Assembly (NCBI GenBank): GCA_019746095.1
Contig: JAIESL010000076.1
Span: 1-40,065, forward strand
Direction: 5' to 3'
Length of the DNA stretch: 40,065 nt
Origin: Caulobacteraceae bacterium
GTDB taxonomy: Bacteria > Pseudomonadota > Alphaproteobacteria > Caulobacterales > Caulobacteraceae
The first letter of the stretch is position 1. Each line of letters opens with the position of its first letter. Positions 1 to 8,519 of this stretch are shown here, one piece after another. The position numbers were made by a program, and so were the translations under genes. The notes under the pieces were generated by a model. It was not told where the DNA came from and ran no database searches. It saw only the letters and a program-made list of their open reading frames with translations.

Positions 1-1
1 C

Positions 2-1840
2 ACCCTCTATGCCGTGCCGGCGGCCGAGGCGCTGTCGGTGGCCGATGTCGAGGGTGTGCTGGCGCGCGCCGTGGCCGAGGCACGTGCCCGCTCCCGTCCG
101 GCAGTCATCGCCGTGACGGACCGGGTCGGCAATGTGCTGGCCGTCTATTCTATGACCGGGGCACCGACGACGGTGACCCTGCGTCCCGGCGCGACGGTCA
201 ATGTCGACCTGCAGGGTGTCGTCGTTCCGGCCGCCGCAGGGGCCATCGCCAAGGCGGTTACCGGGGCCTATCTCTCGTCCGGCGGCAATGCCTTCTCCAG
301 CCGCACGGCCAGTATGATCGTGCAGCCGCATTTTCCGCCGGCTCCCTCGACGGTCGGCCTCGAGAGCGGACCTCTGTTCGGGGTCCAGTTCAGCCAACTG
401 CCCTGTTCGGATATTTCCAGCCGGTTCGTGGCCGGTGGCGGCCCTTCTGCCCTGATCGGACCCAAGCGGTCACCGCTCGGCCTGGCCGCCGATCCCGGCG
501 GCTTCCCTCTCTACAAGAACGGCGTGCTGGTCGGTGGCGTCGGGGTGATTGCCGAGGGCGATTACGGTTTCGATATCAATGTTCTGGACGTCGATGTTGA
601 TGTCGAGGAGCATATCGCTTTCGCGGCCGGAACGGGTCTGGCACCTTCGGTCGACATCGCCGCTGACCGGGTGGCGGTGGACGGTACCACCCTGCGCTAC
701 AGCGACGCCACGGCGGCGACCCTGATGAGCACCCCGGCCTCGGCGCCGGCCTTCGGAACCCTGCCGGTAGGGACTGGCGGCTTCACGTCCGTTCCCGGCT
801 ATTACGCCGGCCCGGCCGCCCTTGCCGGTCAGGCCTATGGGACGGAAGCATCGGGTGTCCGCAAGGCGACGGTGGGCGAGTTCAACAATGTCGACGCCTT
901 CATCCTGACCGACGGTTCGGGCGGGCAACGCTTCCCCGTCCAGGCCGGGACCGATGCCGCCTCGGTTGCCGCGCCCCTGACCGCCGCCGAGACGCGGGCG
1001 ATCCTGGAAGAGGCCTTCACCATCATGAGCCGGGCGCGGGCCCAGATCCGCCGGCCGCTGGACAGCCGCGCCCAGGTCTCGATCGCAGTGGTCGACAGCC
1101 ATGGTGTGACCCTGGGGCTGGTTCGCTCGCCGGATGCGCCGGTGTTCGGCATCGATGTCGCGGTCCAGAAGGCGCGGTCCGCCGGCTTTCTGTCCAACCC
1201 CGCCGCTGCCGCCGATCTGTCGGGGACGCCCTCGGCAGATGTGAACGCCTTCGTCGGCGATACGCGCACCTTCCTGTCGATGCCGGCCGCCCTGACCGGG
1301 CAGACGGCGTTCAGCGTGCGGGCGATCGGCAACCTGGCGCGACCCTATTTCCCCGATGGCCAGGTCGGCCCCACCAGCGGGCCGCTGTCGCGTCCGATTG
1401 CGATGTGGAGCCCGTTCTCGACCGGACTGCAGACGGCGCTGGTGCTGGGCAATCTGGGTCAGCATGTCGGGTTTGTGAGCGGCGTCGGGTCGGACACCGT
1501 GGCCCGTTGCACCTCGCTGCCGAACGCCGCACCAGGCCGCAACCGGCTGCAGAACGGCCTGCAGATCTTCCCTGGCGGCGTGCCCATCTATCGTGGCACG
1601 CAGATGATCGGCGCGATCGGTGTCTCCGGCGACGGGATCGACCAGGACGACATGATCTCCTTCCTCGGTTTGCAGAACGCCGCCACTCGGGTCGGCGGCA
1701 TCAGCCAGGCCCCTGTCGCCGTGCGATCCGACCAGATCGTGGTCTCCCATCCGGCCGGCTCGACCCGACTGCGCTATGTCAGCTGCCCGTTCGCTCCGTT
1801 CCTCGACTCGTCTCAACAGAATGTCTGCAGTGCGCCGTGA
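2..1840 (+). CDS. Tandem GlcG/HbpS-like (haem-binding-type) protein, 5' partial
   Basis: The reading frame is open to the left window edge, so the true start and any signal peptide lie outside; a GTG at 14 is only an internal candidate. The visible ~610 residues contain two copies of a GlcG/HbpS-like fold. The first begins near SVADVEGVLARAVAEA and ends near FPLYKNGVLVGGVGV. The second runs from LTAAETRAILEEAF to GGVPIYRGTQMIGAIGVSG. Both show the family pattern of an N-terminal helix, a VAVVD-type strand and a late GG-P-Y-x(4)-GGIGV turn. Members of this family bind haem or corrinoid-like ligands or have unknown roles. The stop overlaps the ATG of the next gene (TGATG), so it is co-translated with the outer-membrane barrel and the decahaem cytochrome that follow. 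A periplasmic haem-related role is inference; the duplication and family similarity are seen. Confidence 0.75.
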   Translation, partial: TLYAVPAAEALSVADVEGVLARAVAEARARSRPAVIAVTDRVGNVLAVYSMTGAPTTVTLRPGATVNVDLQGVVVPAAAGAIAKAVTGAYLSSGGNAFSSRTASMIVQPHFPPAPSTVGLESGPLFGVQFSQLPCSDISSRFVAGGGPSALIGPKRSPLGLAADPGGFPLYKNGVLVGGVGVIAEGDYGFDINVLDVDVDVEEHIAFAAGTGLAPSVDIAADRVAVDGTTLRYSDATAATLMSTPASAPAFGTLPVGTGGFTSVPGYYAGPAALAGQAYGTEASGVRKATVGEFNNVDAFILTDGSGGQRFPVQAGTDAASVAAPLTAAETRAILEEAFTIMSRARAQIRRPLDSRAQVSIAVVDSHGVTLGLVRSPDAPVFGIDVAVQKARSAGFLSNPAAAADLSGTPSADVNAFVGDTRTFLSMPAALTGQTAFSVRAIGNLARPYFPDGQVGPTSGPLSRPIAMWSPFSTGLQTALVLGNLGQHVGFVSGVGSDTVARCTSLPNAAPGRNRLQNGLQIFPGGVPIYRGTQMIGAIGVSGDGIDQDDMISFLGLQNAATRVGGISQAPVAVRSDQIVVSHPAGSTRLRYVSCPFAPFLDSSQQNVCSAP

Positions 1841-3672
1841 TGAAGGGGGCATGGCCAGCGCTGATCGTCGTGAGCCTGGGATGCCTGACGGCATCTGAGG
1901 CCGACGCGCAAGGCCTGCCGCTGGTCATCCAGCCCGACGTCCCGCAGCCGTCCCGGGAGGTCGCGCCGCCGCAGGAAGTCGATCCCGATGAGCCGGTGCG
2001 TCGCCGCCCGGGGCGGGTCGAGGCCTATCCGGAGGCGGTGATCCAGTCCAATCCGGGGGCGGTCAGGGCCCCGCCGCCCGATGCGTTTCCGGCGGACCAC
2101 CTGCCGCTGCCCGACCGTTGGCGTTTGATCGAGGCCGTTGGGGTCAATGAGCGGTGGTTTGACCCCTATAACCAGAACACCCTCAAGGGCGACCGGCCGT
2201 TGCCGGGCCATGAGAGTCTGTTCGTGGTGGTGGGTGCCGTGTCGGACACGGTGATCGAGCCGCGCTCCCTGCCGCTGCCGGTCGGCGTGCAGACCACGCA
2301 GGACCCCAACAGTCTGGATGTGTTTGGGCGATCCAACAGCCTGATCCTGTCACAGACCCTGATTGCCTCCGTCGCGCTGATTGAGGGCTCGACGGCGTTC
2401 AAGCCGCCGGATTTCGAGGCCCGACTGACGCTGGCTTTCAACTACAGCGACGTCAGCGTCCCGGAGCGCCGCATTCTGTCGGTGCTGCCGTCGCGAGAAC
2501 CGGACCGCCAGGATTCCTTCCTGGGCGTCCAGGAAGCCTTCTTCGACTACCATCTGCGCAATGTGTCCAAACGCTATGATTTCGACTCGATCCGGGTCGG
2601 GATCCAGCCATTCACCTCGGATTTCCGGGGCTTTCTGTTCCAGGACAGCCAGCTGGGCGTGCGGCTGTTCGGCAACCGCGACAACAACCGCTACCAGTAC
2701 AATCTGGGTCTCTTCCTGCGGCTGGAGAAGGACACCAACTCCGGTCTGAACGACGTGACCCAAACGGTCCGCGACGATCAGGTCTTTGTCGCCAACCTGT
2801 ACCGCCAGGACCTGCCGGTTCCGGGCCTGACCTCGCAGTGGACGGTGATCTACAACCGGAACCGCGAGGCTGGCGACATCCATATCGACGACAACGGGTT
2901 TCCGGCACGCCCGGCGCTGCTCGGGGACCTGCGGGGCCGCGACTATGACGTCGTCTATCTGGGCTACAATGCCGACGGCCGGATCGGCCGGATCAATCTG
3001 ACGGCCTCGGCCTATGCAGCCCTCGGCGAGGACCGGAACAGCATCTTCACCGGCCAGCCGGCCGAAGTCCGTGCCTGGTTCCTGGCGGTTGAGCCGTCGA
3101 TCGACTTTGACTGGATGCGGTTCCGCGCCTCCGGCCTCTATGCTTCGGGCGACCCGGATCCCTATGACGACGTCGAGGAGGGGTTCGACGCCATCTTCGA
3201 GAACCCCCAGTTCGCCGGGGCCGACACCAGCTACTGGATCCGTCAGTCCATTCCCTTTGCCGGGGGCGGCCGGGCCATCGGGGTCAACGGCCGCAACAGT
3301 GTGCTGAACTCGCTGCGCTCATCCAAGGAGGAGGGGCAGTCCAATTTCAACAACCCCGGCACCATCCTGGTCGGGTTCGGGACCGATCTGGACCTGACGC
3401 CCCAACTACGGGTCAGCGCCAACGCCAACCATCTGTGGTTCGCCGACACGGCGGTGGTGCAAGCCTTGCGTCAGGAAGGCTCGATTCCGAAGGAGTTGGG
3501 CTTTGATGTCTCGGTTTCGGCCATCTGGCGGCCGTTGATGACCCAGAATGTGGTGTTGCGGGCGTCTGCGGCTGTTTTCGAGCCCGGCGACGGGTTCGGC
3601 GACCTGTTTCAGGCGACGAATCGTGACGACCGGTTCTATTCCGTTCTATTGAACGCTGTTCTGAGTTTCTGA
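1840..3672 (+). CDS. Predicted outer-membrane beta-barrel (porin-like) protein
   Basis: The chosen ATG overlaps the previous stop (TGATG) and gives a 610-residue protein with a signal peptide (MKGAWPALIVVSLGCLTASEADAQ). The frame is open further upstream but only antisense to sense coding of the first gene. A proline-rich segment of about 80 residues follows the signal. The rest is rich in alternating hydrophobic/polar strands with aromatic girdles and short Asp/Asn/Gly turns, and it ends in a terminal Phe (VLLNAVLSF), as outer-membrane barrels do. I cannot assign a named porin family. It lies between a haem-binding-type protein and a decahaem cytochrome, with 7 bp to the latter, so it could be the barrel of a porin-cytochrome conduit. 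An ordinary channel or an alginate-export-like barrel is equally possible. Confidence is high for a real OMP gene and low for function. Confidence 0.75.
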   Translation: MKGAWPALIVVSLGCLTASEADAQGLPLVIQPDVPQPSREVAPPQEVDPDEPVRRRPGRVEAYPEAVIQSNPGAVRAPPPDAFPADHLPLPDRWRLIEAVGVNERWFDPYNQNTLKGDRPLPGHESLFVVVGAVSDTVIEPRSLPLPVGVQTTQDPNSLDVFGRSNSLILSQTLIASVALIEGSTAFKPPDFEARLTLAFNYSDVSVPERRILSVLPSREPDRQDSFLGVQEAFFDYHLRNVSKRYDFDSIRVGIQPFTSDFRGFLFQDSQLGVRLFGNRDNNRYQYNLGLFLRLEKDTNSGLNDVTQTVRDDQVFVANLYRQDLPVPGLTSQWTVIYNRNREAGDIHIDDNGFPARPALLGDLRGRDYDVVYLGYNADGRIGRINLTASAYAALGEDRNSIFTGQPAEVRAWFLAVEPSIDFDWMRFRASGLYASGDPDPYDDVEEGFDAIFENPQFAGADTSYWIRQSIPFAGGGRAIGVNGRNSVLNSLRSSKEEGQSNFNNPGTILVGFGTDLDLTPQLRVSANANHLWFADTAVVQALRQEGSIPKELGFDVSVSAIWRPLMTQNVVLRASAAVFEPGDGFGDLFQATNRDDRFYSVLLNAVLSF

Positions 3673-3679
3673 GGGGCGC

Positions 3680-6600
3680 ATGGGGACCTGGGGGGGTAAA
3701 CGATGGGCGATCGGGGCGGTTTCCGCCCTGCTGATCGTCATCGCCGGTTCCCCGGCCAAGGTCGTCGCTGACGACTATGAGGTCGCGGTCCCGCGCGTCT
3801 ATGTCGCCACCCCGCCCGCGCCCCGCAGCCAGACCCGCGAACAGGCCGCCGCCAAGAGCGCGGGTTGCATCAGCTGTCACAGCCCGGTGGATGCCGCCAG
3901 CATGCACGCCTCGCCGGCGGTGGTGCTTGGCTGTGTCGACTGCCACGGCGGTGACGCCACGGCCATGGCTCCGGCCGGGGCGAGAAGAGATTCCACGGAA
4001 TACAGTGCCGTACGGGACAGGGCTCACGTTCTGCCCCGCTATCCGGCGAGCTGGCATTTCCCCAGTTCGGCCAATCCGGAGCGGACCTATACCCTGCTGA
4101 ACCGGGAGGCCCCCGAGTTCATTCGCTTCGTCAATCCGGGCGATTACCGGACAGCGCGTCAGTCCTGTGGCAGCTGTCACATGGAACTGATTGAAAAGGC
4201 AGAGCGGTCCCTTATGGCCACGGGGGCCATGTTCTTCGGAGGGGCCTCCTACAACAACGGCATCCTGCCCTACAAGAACTACATCATCGGCGAGGCCTAT
4301 ACGCCGGAAGGTGAGGCCGCGCGGTTGCTCTCGCCGGGCAATCCGCCCGGGACGGTCACGCTCGACGAAGCCCGCCGCGGCGCCCTTCCGGTGCTGTATC
4401 CGATCCCGACCTGGCAGGTGGTGCCGCCCGGCGACGTCTTCCGCGTGTTCGAACGCGGCGGGCGCAACATCGCCACCCAGTTCCCCGAGATCGGCCTGCC
4501 CAGCCCAACCGGCCAGATCCAGCGACTGGAGGAGCCGGGTCGCCCGGATATCCGTCAGTCGTCGCGGGGACCGGGCACCGGCCTGCGCATTGCCGTGCCG
4601 GTGCTGAACATCCACAAGACCCGCCTGAACGACCCCTACACTTGGTTCATGGGCACCAATGACCAGCCGGGTGACTATCGCTCCTCGGGCTGCACCTCCT
4701 GCCACGTCGTCTATGCCAATGACCGCGAGCCGCGGCACAGCCTGGGCTATTCGCAGTTCGGCCGCGATGGCCAGACGGCAACCGCGGACCCGACCATCAG
4801 CCGCGAGGAATCGGGCCACCCGATCCGCCACGCCTTCACCCGCGCCATCCCCACGTCCCAGTGCATGAACTGCCACATGCACCAGCCGAACATGTTCATG
4901 AACAGCTACCTCGGCTACACCATGTGGGACTATGAGGCCGATGCGCCGACCATGTGGCCGGAGCGGCAGCGCTATCCGACCGCCGAGGAGATGCGCAGGG
5001 TTCTGGACCGGAACCCCGAGGGGGCCGCGCCGCGTGGCAACTGGGCCGATCTCGACTTCCTGCGCTCGGTCAACGACCTGAACCCGACACTGCGTGACAC
5101 CCAGTTCGCCGACTACCACGGCCACGGCTGGAATTTCCGCGGCGTGTTCAAGCGCGACCGCGAGGGCAATCTGCTGGATGCCGACGGCGGCATCGTCTCG
5201 CCCGATGACCCCGAACGCTGGCGCCGGGAAGGGGAGGGCCAGTTCGTCCCGCCGGGGACCAATCCCGGCAAGACGGTCCATATGATGGATATCCACGCCG
5301 AGAAGGGACTGCAGTGCGCGGACTGCCATTTCTCGCAGGACAGCCACGGCTCGGGCCTGATCATGGGCGAGGTCGCGGCGGCGGTGGAGATCGGCTGCAA
5401 GGACTGCCACGGGTCATCCCGGGCCTATCCGACCCTGCGCACCTCCGGCCCGGCGGCACCGCCCGAGGGCACGGACCTGAGCCTGCTGCGCAACTCCGAC
5501 GGCCAGCGTCGCTTCGAATGGATCCAGCGTGACAACCGCCGGATGCTGATCCAGCGCTCGATCGTCGATCCGACGCTGGAGTGGGAGGTCGACCTGGTTC
5601 GTGACGCGGTGGACCGGGCCAGTCCCGAGTTCAATCCGGCGGCGGCGCGGGCCAAGCTGATGTCGGTGTCCCGGCCCGGCCAGGCCAATTTCACCTGGGG
5701 ACCGGGGGTGGCGACCACCTACCTGGCGCACGATGACGAGGAGATGGCCTGCTACAGCTGCCACACGTCCTGGACGCCGTCCTGCGGCGGCTGCCACCTG
5801 CCGGTCGAGGCCAACTGGCAGACCACCAGCCATCGCGCCGAGGGCGGTTCGTCGCGCAACTATGCCACCTACAATCCGCAGGTCGCGCGTGATGACATGT
5901 TCCAGCTGGGCCGCCACGGGACCACGCGCGGCGGGGTGATCGCCCCGGCCCGGTCGTCGTCGGCCCTGGTCCTGTCCTCGACCAATATCAACCGCGAGCG
6001 GATCTATGTGCAGCAGCCGCCGATCTCGGCGGTCGGCTTCTCCAGCCAGGCCTTTGCGCCGCATTTCCCGCACACGGTCCGCACGACCGAGACCAAGACC
6101 TGTACCGACTGTCACGTCTCGGAGGCCGAGGACAACAACGCCATCATGGCCCAGCTGCTGATGCTGGGGACCAACTCGGTGAATTTCGTCGGCATGCATG
6201 CTTGGGTCGGGCTGGGGTCCGGCATCGAGGCGGTGCGGGTGACTGAGTGGGACGAGCCGCAGGCGGTGTTCGGCTCGTATCTGCAGCGCTACGCCTATCC
6301 GGACTTCTTCGCCCAGCATGTCGAGCGAAACGGACGCGAGCTGATCAACTGGACCCGCGGCGAGGCGTTTGACGCCGAGGCCGGCGGCAGCGGGGATACG
6401 CGCTCGGTCGAGGAGATCGCCAACACCCTGCAGAGCACCGGCGGCGAGGCCCGCTGCCTGCAGCTTCGCGGGGAGTATATGTTCGTGGCCGAGGGCCGGG
6501 GCGGCTTCCGCGTCTATGACGTCGCTTCGATCGCCAACAAGGGTGTGTCGGACCGGATCCTGACTGCCCCCTTCTCGCCGCTGGGCCATGACACCCATGT

Positions 6601-7606
6601 CGCATCGGGCAATGCGACCTGTATGGCCCTGGCCACCAACCAGCCTATCGCACCGACCCGCAACACGCCGGAAATGCGGGCGGCGAACCAGGAACAGGCC
6701 TTCCACCCGATCTACAGCTATGCGGTCATAACCGATGCGCGCGAGGGGTTGATCCTGGTCAATGTCGACACGCTGGCCGATGGCGATCCGCGCAACAACA
6801 ACCTGCGCCGCGCCGCGACCTGGAACCCCGGCGGGGTGCTGGACGGAGCCCGTCACATCACCCTGGCCGGCCATATCGCATATATCGCCGCCCGATCCGG
6901 CCTGGTGGTGGTCAATCTGGACGATCCGCTGCGGCCCCGCCATGTCACCACGATCCGTCTTGAGGATGTCCGGGCCTCGGCGCTGCAGTTCCGCTACCTG
7001 TTCGTCACCGATGCCCAGGGCGTGCGGGTGCTGGATGTCACCCGGCTCGACGACCCCCGCGTCATCGAGGGGGCCGTGGTGCCGCTGGGCGATGCCCGCC
7101 GCCTCTATGTGGCGCGGACCTATGCCTATGTCGCCGCCAAGGGCGAGGGACTGGTGATCATCGATGTGAAGAACCCGCGCCGCCCACGCCTGCATCAGCG
7201 GGTCACGCTGGACGGGCAACTGAACGACGCCGAGGACGTGGTGGTCGCCTCTACCAATGCCTCGCTGTTCGCCTATGTGGCGGACGGCCGGAACGGTCTG
7301 AAGGTGCTTCAACTGACCAGCCCGGACAGCCAGCGGAACTTCTATGGCTTCTCGCCCGAGCCGCGGCCCGAACTGATCGCCTGGGCGCGGACACCGTCGC
7401 CTGCCCTGGCTCTGTCCAAGGGGCTGGACCGTGACCGGGGTGTGGACGAGACCGGACACCAGATCGCCGTGTTCGGCCGCCTTGGCTCGCGGCCGTTCAA
7501 CAGGAGCGAGATGGAGCGGCTGTTCCTCGACTATCGCGGCGAGGTTTACCGGGTCAGTGACCGACCGTCGCTGGACGGCTGGCTGGCGGCATCCGGCGGG
7601 CCGTAA
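3680..7606 (+). CDS. Secreted decahaem cytochrome c with C-terminal LVIVD repeats
   Basis: The 1308-residue protein has an N-terminal signal peptide (residues ~1-30, cleavage near KVVA-DD). Ten CXXCH haem c sites are visible: CISCH, CVDCH, CGSCH, CTSCH, CMNCH, CADCH, CKDCH, CYSCH, CGGCH and CTDCH, all in the first ~820 residues. The C-terminal ~400 residues carry about five LVIVD-type beta-propeller repeats (for example YMFVAEGRGGFRVYDV, IAYIAARSGLVVVNLDDP, YAYVAAKGEGLVIIDVKNP). LVIVD repeats are generally found in surface or secreted proteins. The ATG sits 7 bp after the barrel gene with GAGGGG just upstream. Haem attachment would need the Ccm system, and ccmFGHI lie 11 kb downstream. It is most likely a periplasmic or outer-surface electron carrier or reductase; the substrate is unknown. 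It converges with the phosphoesterase gene, leaving 9 bp between the two stops. Confidence 0.88.
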   Translation: MGTWGGKRWAIGAVSALLIVIAGSPAKVVADDYEVAVPRVYVATPPAPRSQTREQAAAKSAGCISCHSPVDAASMHASPAVVLGCVDCHGGDATAMAPAGARRDSTEYSAVRDRAHVLPRYPASWHFPSSANPERTYTLLNREAPEFIRFVNPGDYRTARQSCGSCHMELIEKAERSLMATGAMFFGGASYNNGILPYKNYIIGEAYTPEGEAARLLSPGNPPGTVTLDEARRGALPVLYPIPTWQVVPPGDVFRVFERGGRNIATQFPEIGLPSPTGQIQRLEEPGRPDIRQSSRGPGTGLRIAVPVLNIHKTRLNDPYTWFMGTNDQPGDYRSSGCTSCHVVYANDREPRHSLGYSQFGRDGQTATADPTISREESGHPIRHAFTRAIPTSQCMNCHMHQPNMFMNSYLGYTMWDYEADAPTMWPERQRYPTAEEMRRVLDRNPEGAAPRGNWADLDFLRSVNDLNPTLRDTQFADYHGHGWNFRGVFKRDREGNLLDADGGIVSPDDPERWRREGEGQFVPPGTNPGKTVHMMDIHAEKGLQCADCHFSQDSHGSGLIMGEVAAAVEIGCKDCHGSSRAYPTLRTSGPAAPPEGTDLSLLRNSDGQRRFEWIQRDNRRMLIQRSIVDPTLEWEVDLVRDAVDRASPEFNPAAARAKLMSVSRPGQANFTWGPGVATTYLAHDDEEMACYSCHTSWTPSCGGCHLPVEANWQTTSHRAEGGSSRNYATYNPQVARDDMFQLGRHGTTRGGVIAPARSSSALVLSSTNINRERIYVQQPPISAVGFSSQAFAPHFPHTVRTTETKTCTDCHVSEAEDNNAIMAQLLMLGTNSVNFVGMHAWVGLGSGIEAVRVTEWDEPQAVFGSYLQRYAYPDFFAQHVERNGRELINWTRGEAFDAEAGGSGDTRSVEEIANTLQSTGGEARCLQLRGEYMFVAEGRGGFRVYDVASIANKGVSDRILTAPFSPLGHDTHVASGNATCMALATNQPIAPTRNTPEMRAANQEQAFHPIYSYAVITDAREGLILVNVDTLADGDPRNNNLRRAATWNPGGVLDGARHITLAGHIAYIAARSGLVVVNLDDPLRPRHVTTIRLEDVRASALQFRYLFVTDAQGVRVLDVTRLDDPRVIEGAVVPLGDARRLYVARTYAYVAAKGEGLVIIDVKNPRRPRLHQRVTLDGQLNDAEDVVVASTNASLFAYVADGRNGLKVLQLTSPDSQRNFYGFSPEPRPELIAWARTPSPALALSKGLDRDRGVDETGHQIAVFGRLGSRPFNRSEMERLFLDYRGEVYRVSDRPSLDGWLAASGGP

Positions 7607-7615
7607 CCGGTCCGG

Positions 7616-8485
7616 TCAGTGGTGGTGCGGCCCGGCCGTTCCGGCGCGTTCCTGCGCAAGATGCTTCATGAAGGCCTGCATCTTGTGGGTATAGCGGGCG
7701 AGGATCTTGTGCCGGTCGATGGTCGTGAAGTGGCTGACCAGGGCGCGGCCATTCCAACGGTGCAGGCCATAGGACGGCGGTGCCTCGACGATCATCGGCC
7801 GCTTGTCGGGGCGATCGAGGTTCATCGGCTTGAGATCGAGCGCCACCTGCGGGGCCGTGGACGGGCAGACCGTCAGGGTCGTGCCGGCCCAGGAGGTGAC
7901 TATGGTGCGATGGACATGGCCGCACAGGGCACCGACCACCTGGTTATGGCGTGACACGACTTCGGTCAGTCTCTGCACCCAGGGCTCGGCCGGGCCGATG
8001 GTCATCCATTCGATTCCGGTGTCGATCGGCGGGTGATGCAGGATCAGCAGGGTGGGGCGGCTCGGGGCCTCGGCCAGGCGCGCCTCGAGCCAGGCCTCGC
8101 GCTTTTCGCAGAAGCCGCCGCCGTGACGGCTTTCCTCAAGGGTATCGAGAACCACGATACGCAATGGGTGGTCATCGACCACATACTGGATGAAGCCGTC
8201 GGCATGGACGGTTTCGGGGAAGACCTGACTGAAGCCCGCCCGTGAATCATGATTGCCCATGCACATCAGGACCGGCAGGGAGAGGCGCTTAATCTCCTGC
8301 CGAAACCATTCGTAGGATGCGACGTCACCCTTGTCGGCGATATCGCCGGTGACCACGACCAGATCGGGCTTCGGGTCGAGCTTCATCACCGCCTGCAGGG
8401 TCCGGCGGAAGCGCTTCTTGTTCATCTCGAACCGGCTCTTCTGGTCGAAGCCGATATGGATGTCGGTGAGTTGCACGATCAACAT
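7616..8485 (-). CDS. Calcineurin-like metallophosphoesterase, cAMP phosphodiesterase (CpdA)-like
   Basis: This 289-residue cytosolic protein has the full binuclear-metal motif set: D8-x-H10 (LTDIHIG), G47-D48 (TGDIAD), G77-N78-H79-D80 (GNHD), H150-H151 (ILHHPP) and G189-H-V-H192 (CGHVH). Length and order match class III cyclic-nucleotide phosphodiesterases (CpdA/Rv0805 type), though the same fold covers other phosphoesterases. It has no signal peptide or membrane segment and ends in a His-rich tail (GPHHH). The ATG has GGGGGACC upstream. It lies 34 bp downstream of, and on the same strand as, the nucleotidyl cyclase, so the pair probably forms an operon that makes and removes the same second messenger. 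The cAMP assignment comes from family plus neighbourhood and is not shown by the sequence alone. Confidence 0.85.
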   Translation of the reverse strand: MLIVQLTDIHIGFDQKSRFEMNKKRFRRTLQAVMKLDPKPDLVVVTGDIADKGDVASYEWFRQEIKRLSLPVLMCMGNHDSRAGFSQVFPETVHADGFIQYVVDDHPLRIVVLDTLEESRHGGGFCEKREAWLEARLAEAPSRPTLLILHHPPIDTGIEWMTIGPAEPWVQRLTEVVSRHNQVVGALCGHVHRTIVTSWAGTTLTVCPSTAPQVALDLKPMNLDRPDKRPMIVEAPPSYGLHRWNGRALVSHFTTIDRHKILARYTHKMQAFMKHLAQERAGTAGPHHH

Positions 8486-8519
8486 GATGCTGGTCCCCCG
8501 GTTATAGTCGCGCCGTCCC

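Noticed and set aside
3413..7459. Two very long open frames on the minus strand, opposite the decahaem cytochrome gene
   Set aside because: Their translations are low-complexity Arg/Gly/His-rich with no motifs, while the plus strand has ten CXXCH motifs and LVIVD repeats. They are high-G+C antisense shadows.
3680..7606. Assignment of the decahaem cytochrome to MtrA/OmcA-type metal reductases
   Set aside because: Only the haem count matches. The size, LVIVD tail and haem spacing differ, so a named family is not justified.
7606..7616. ACCGGTCCGGT inverted repeat between convergent genes
   Set aside because: Only a 5-bp stem with a one-base centre and no T-run; too weak to call a terminator.
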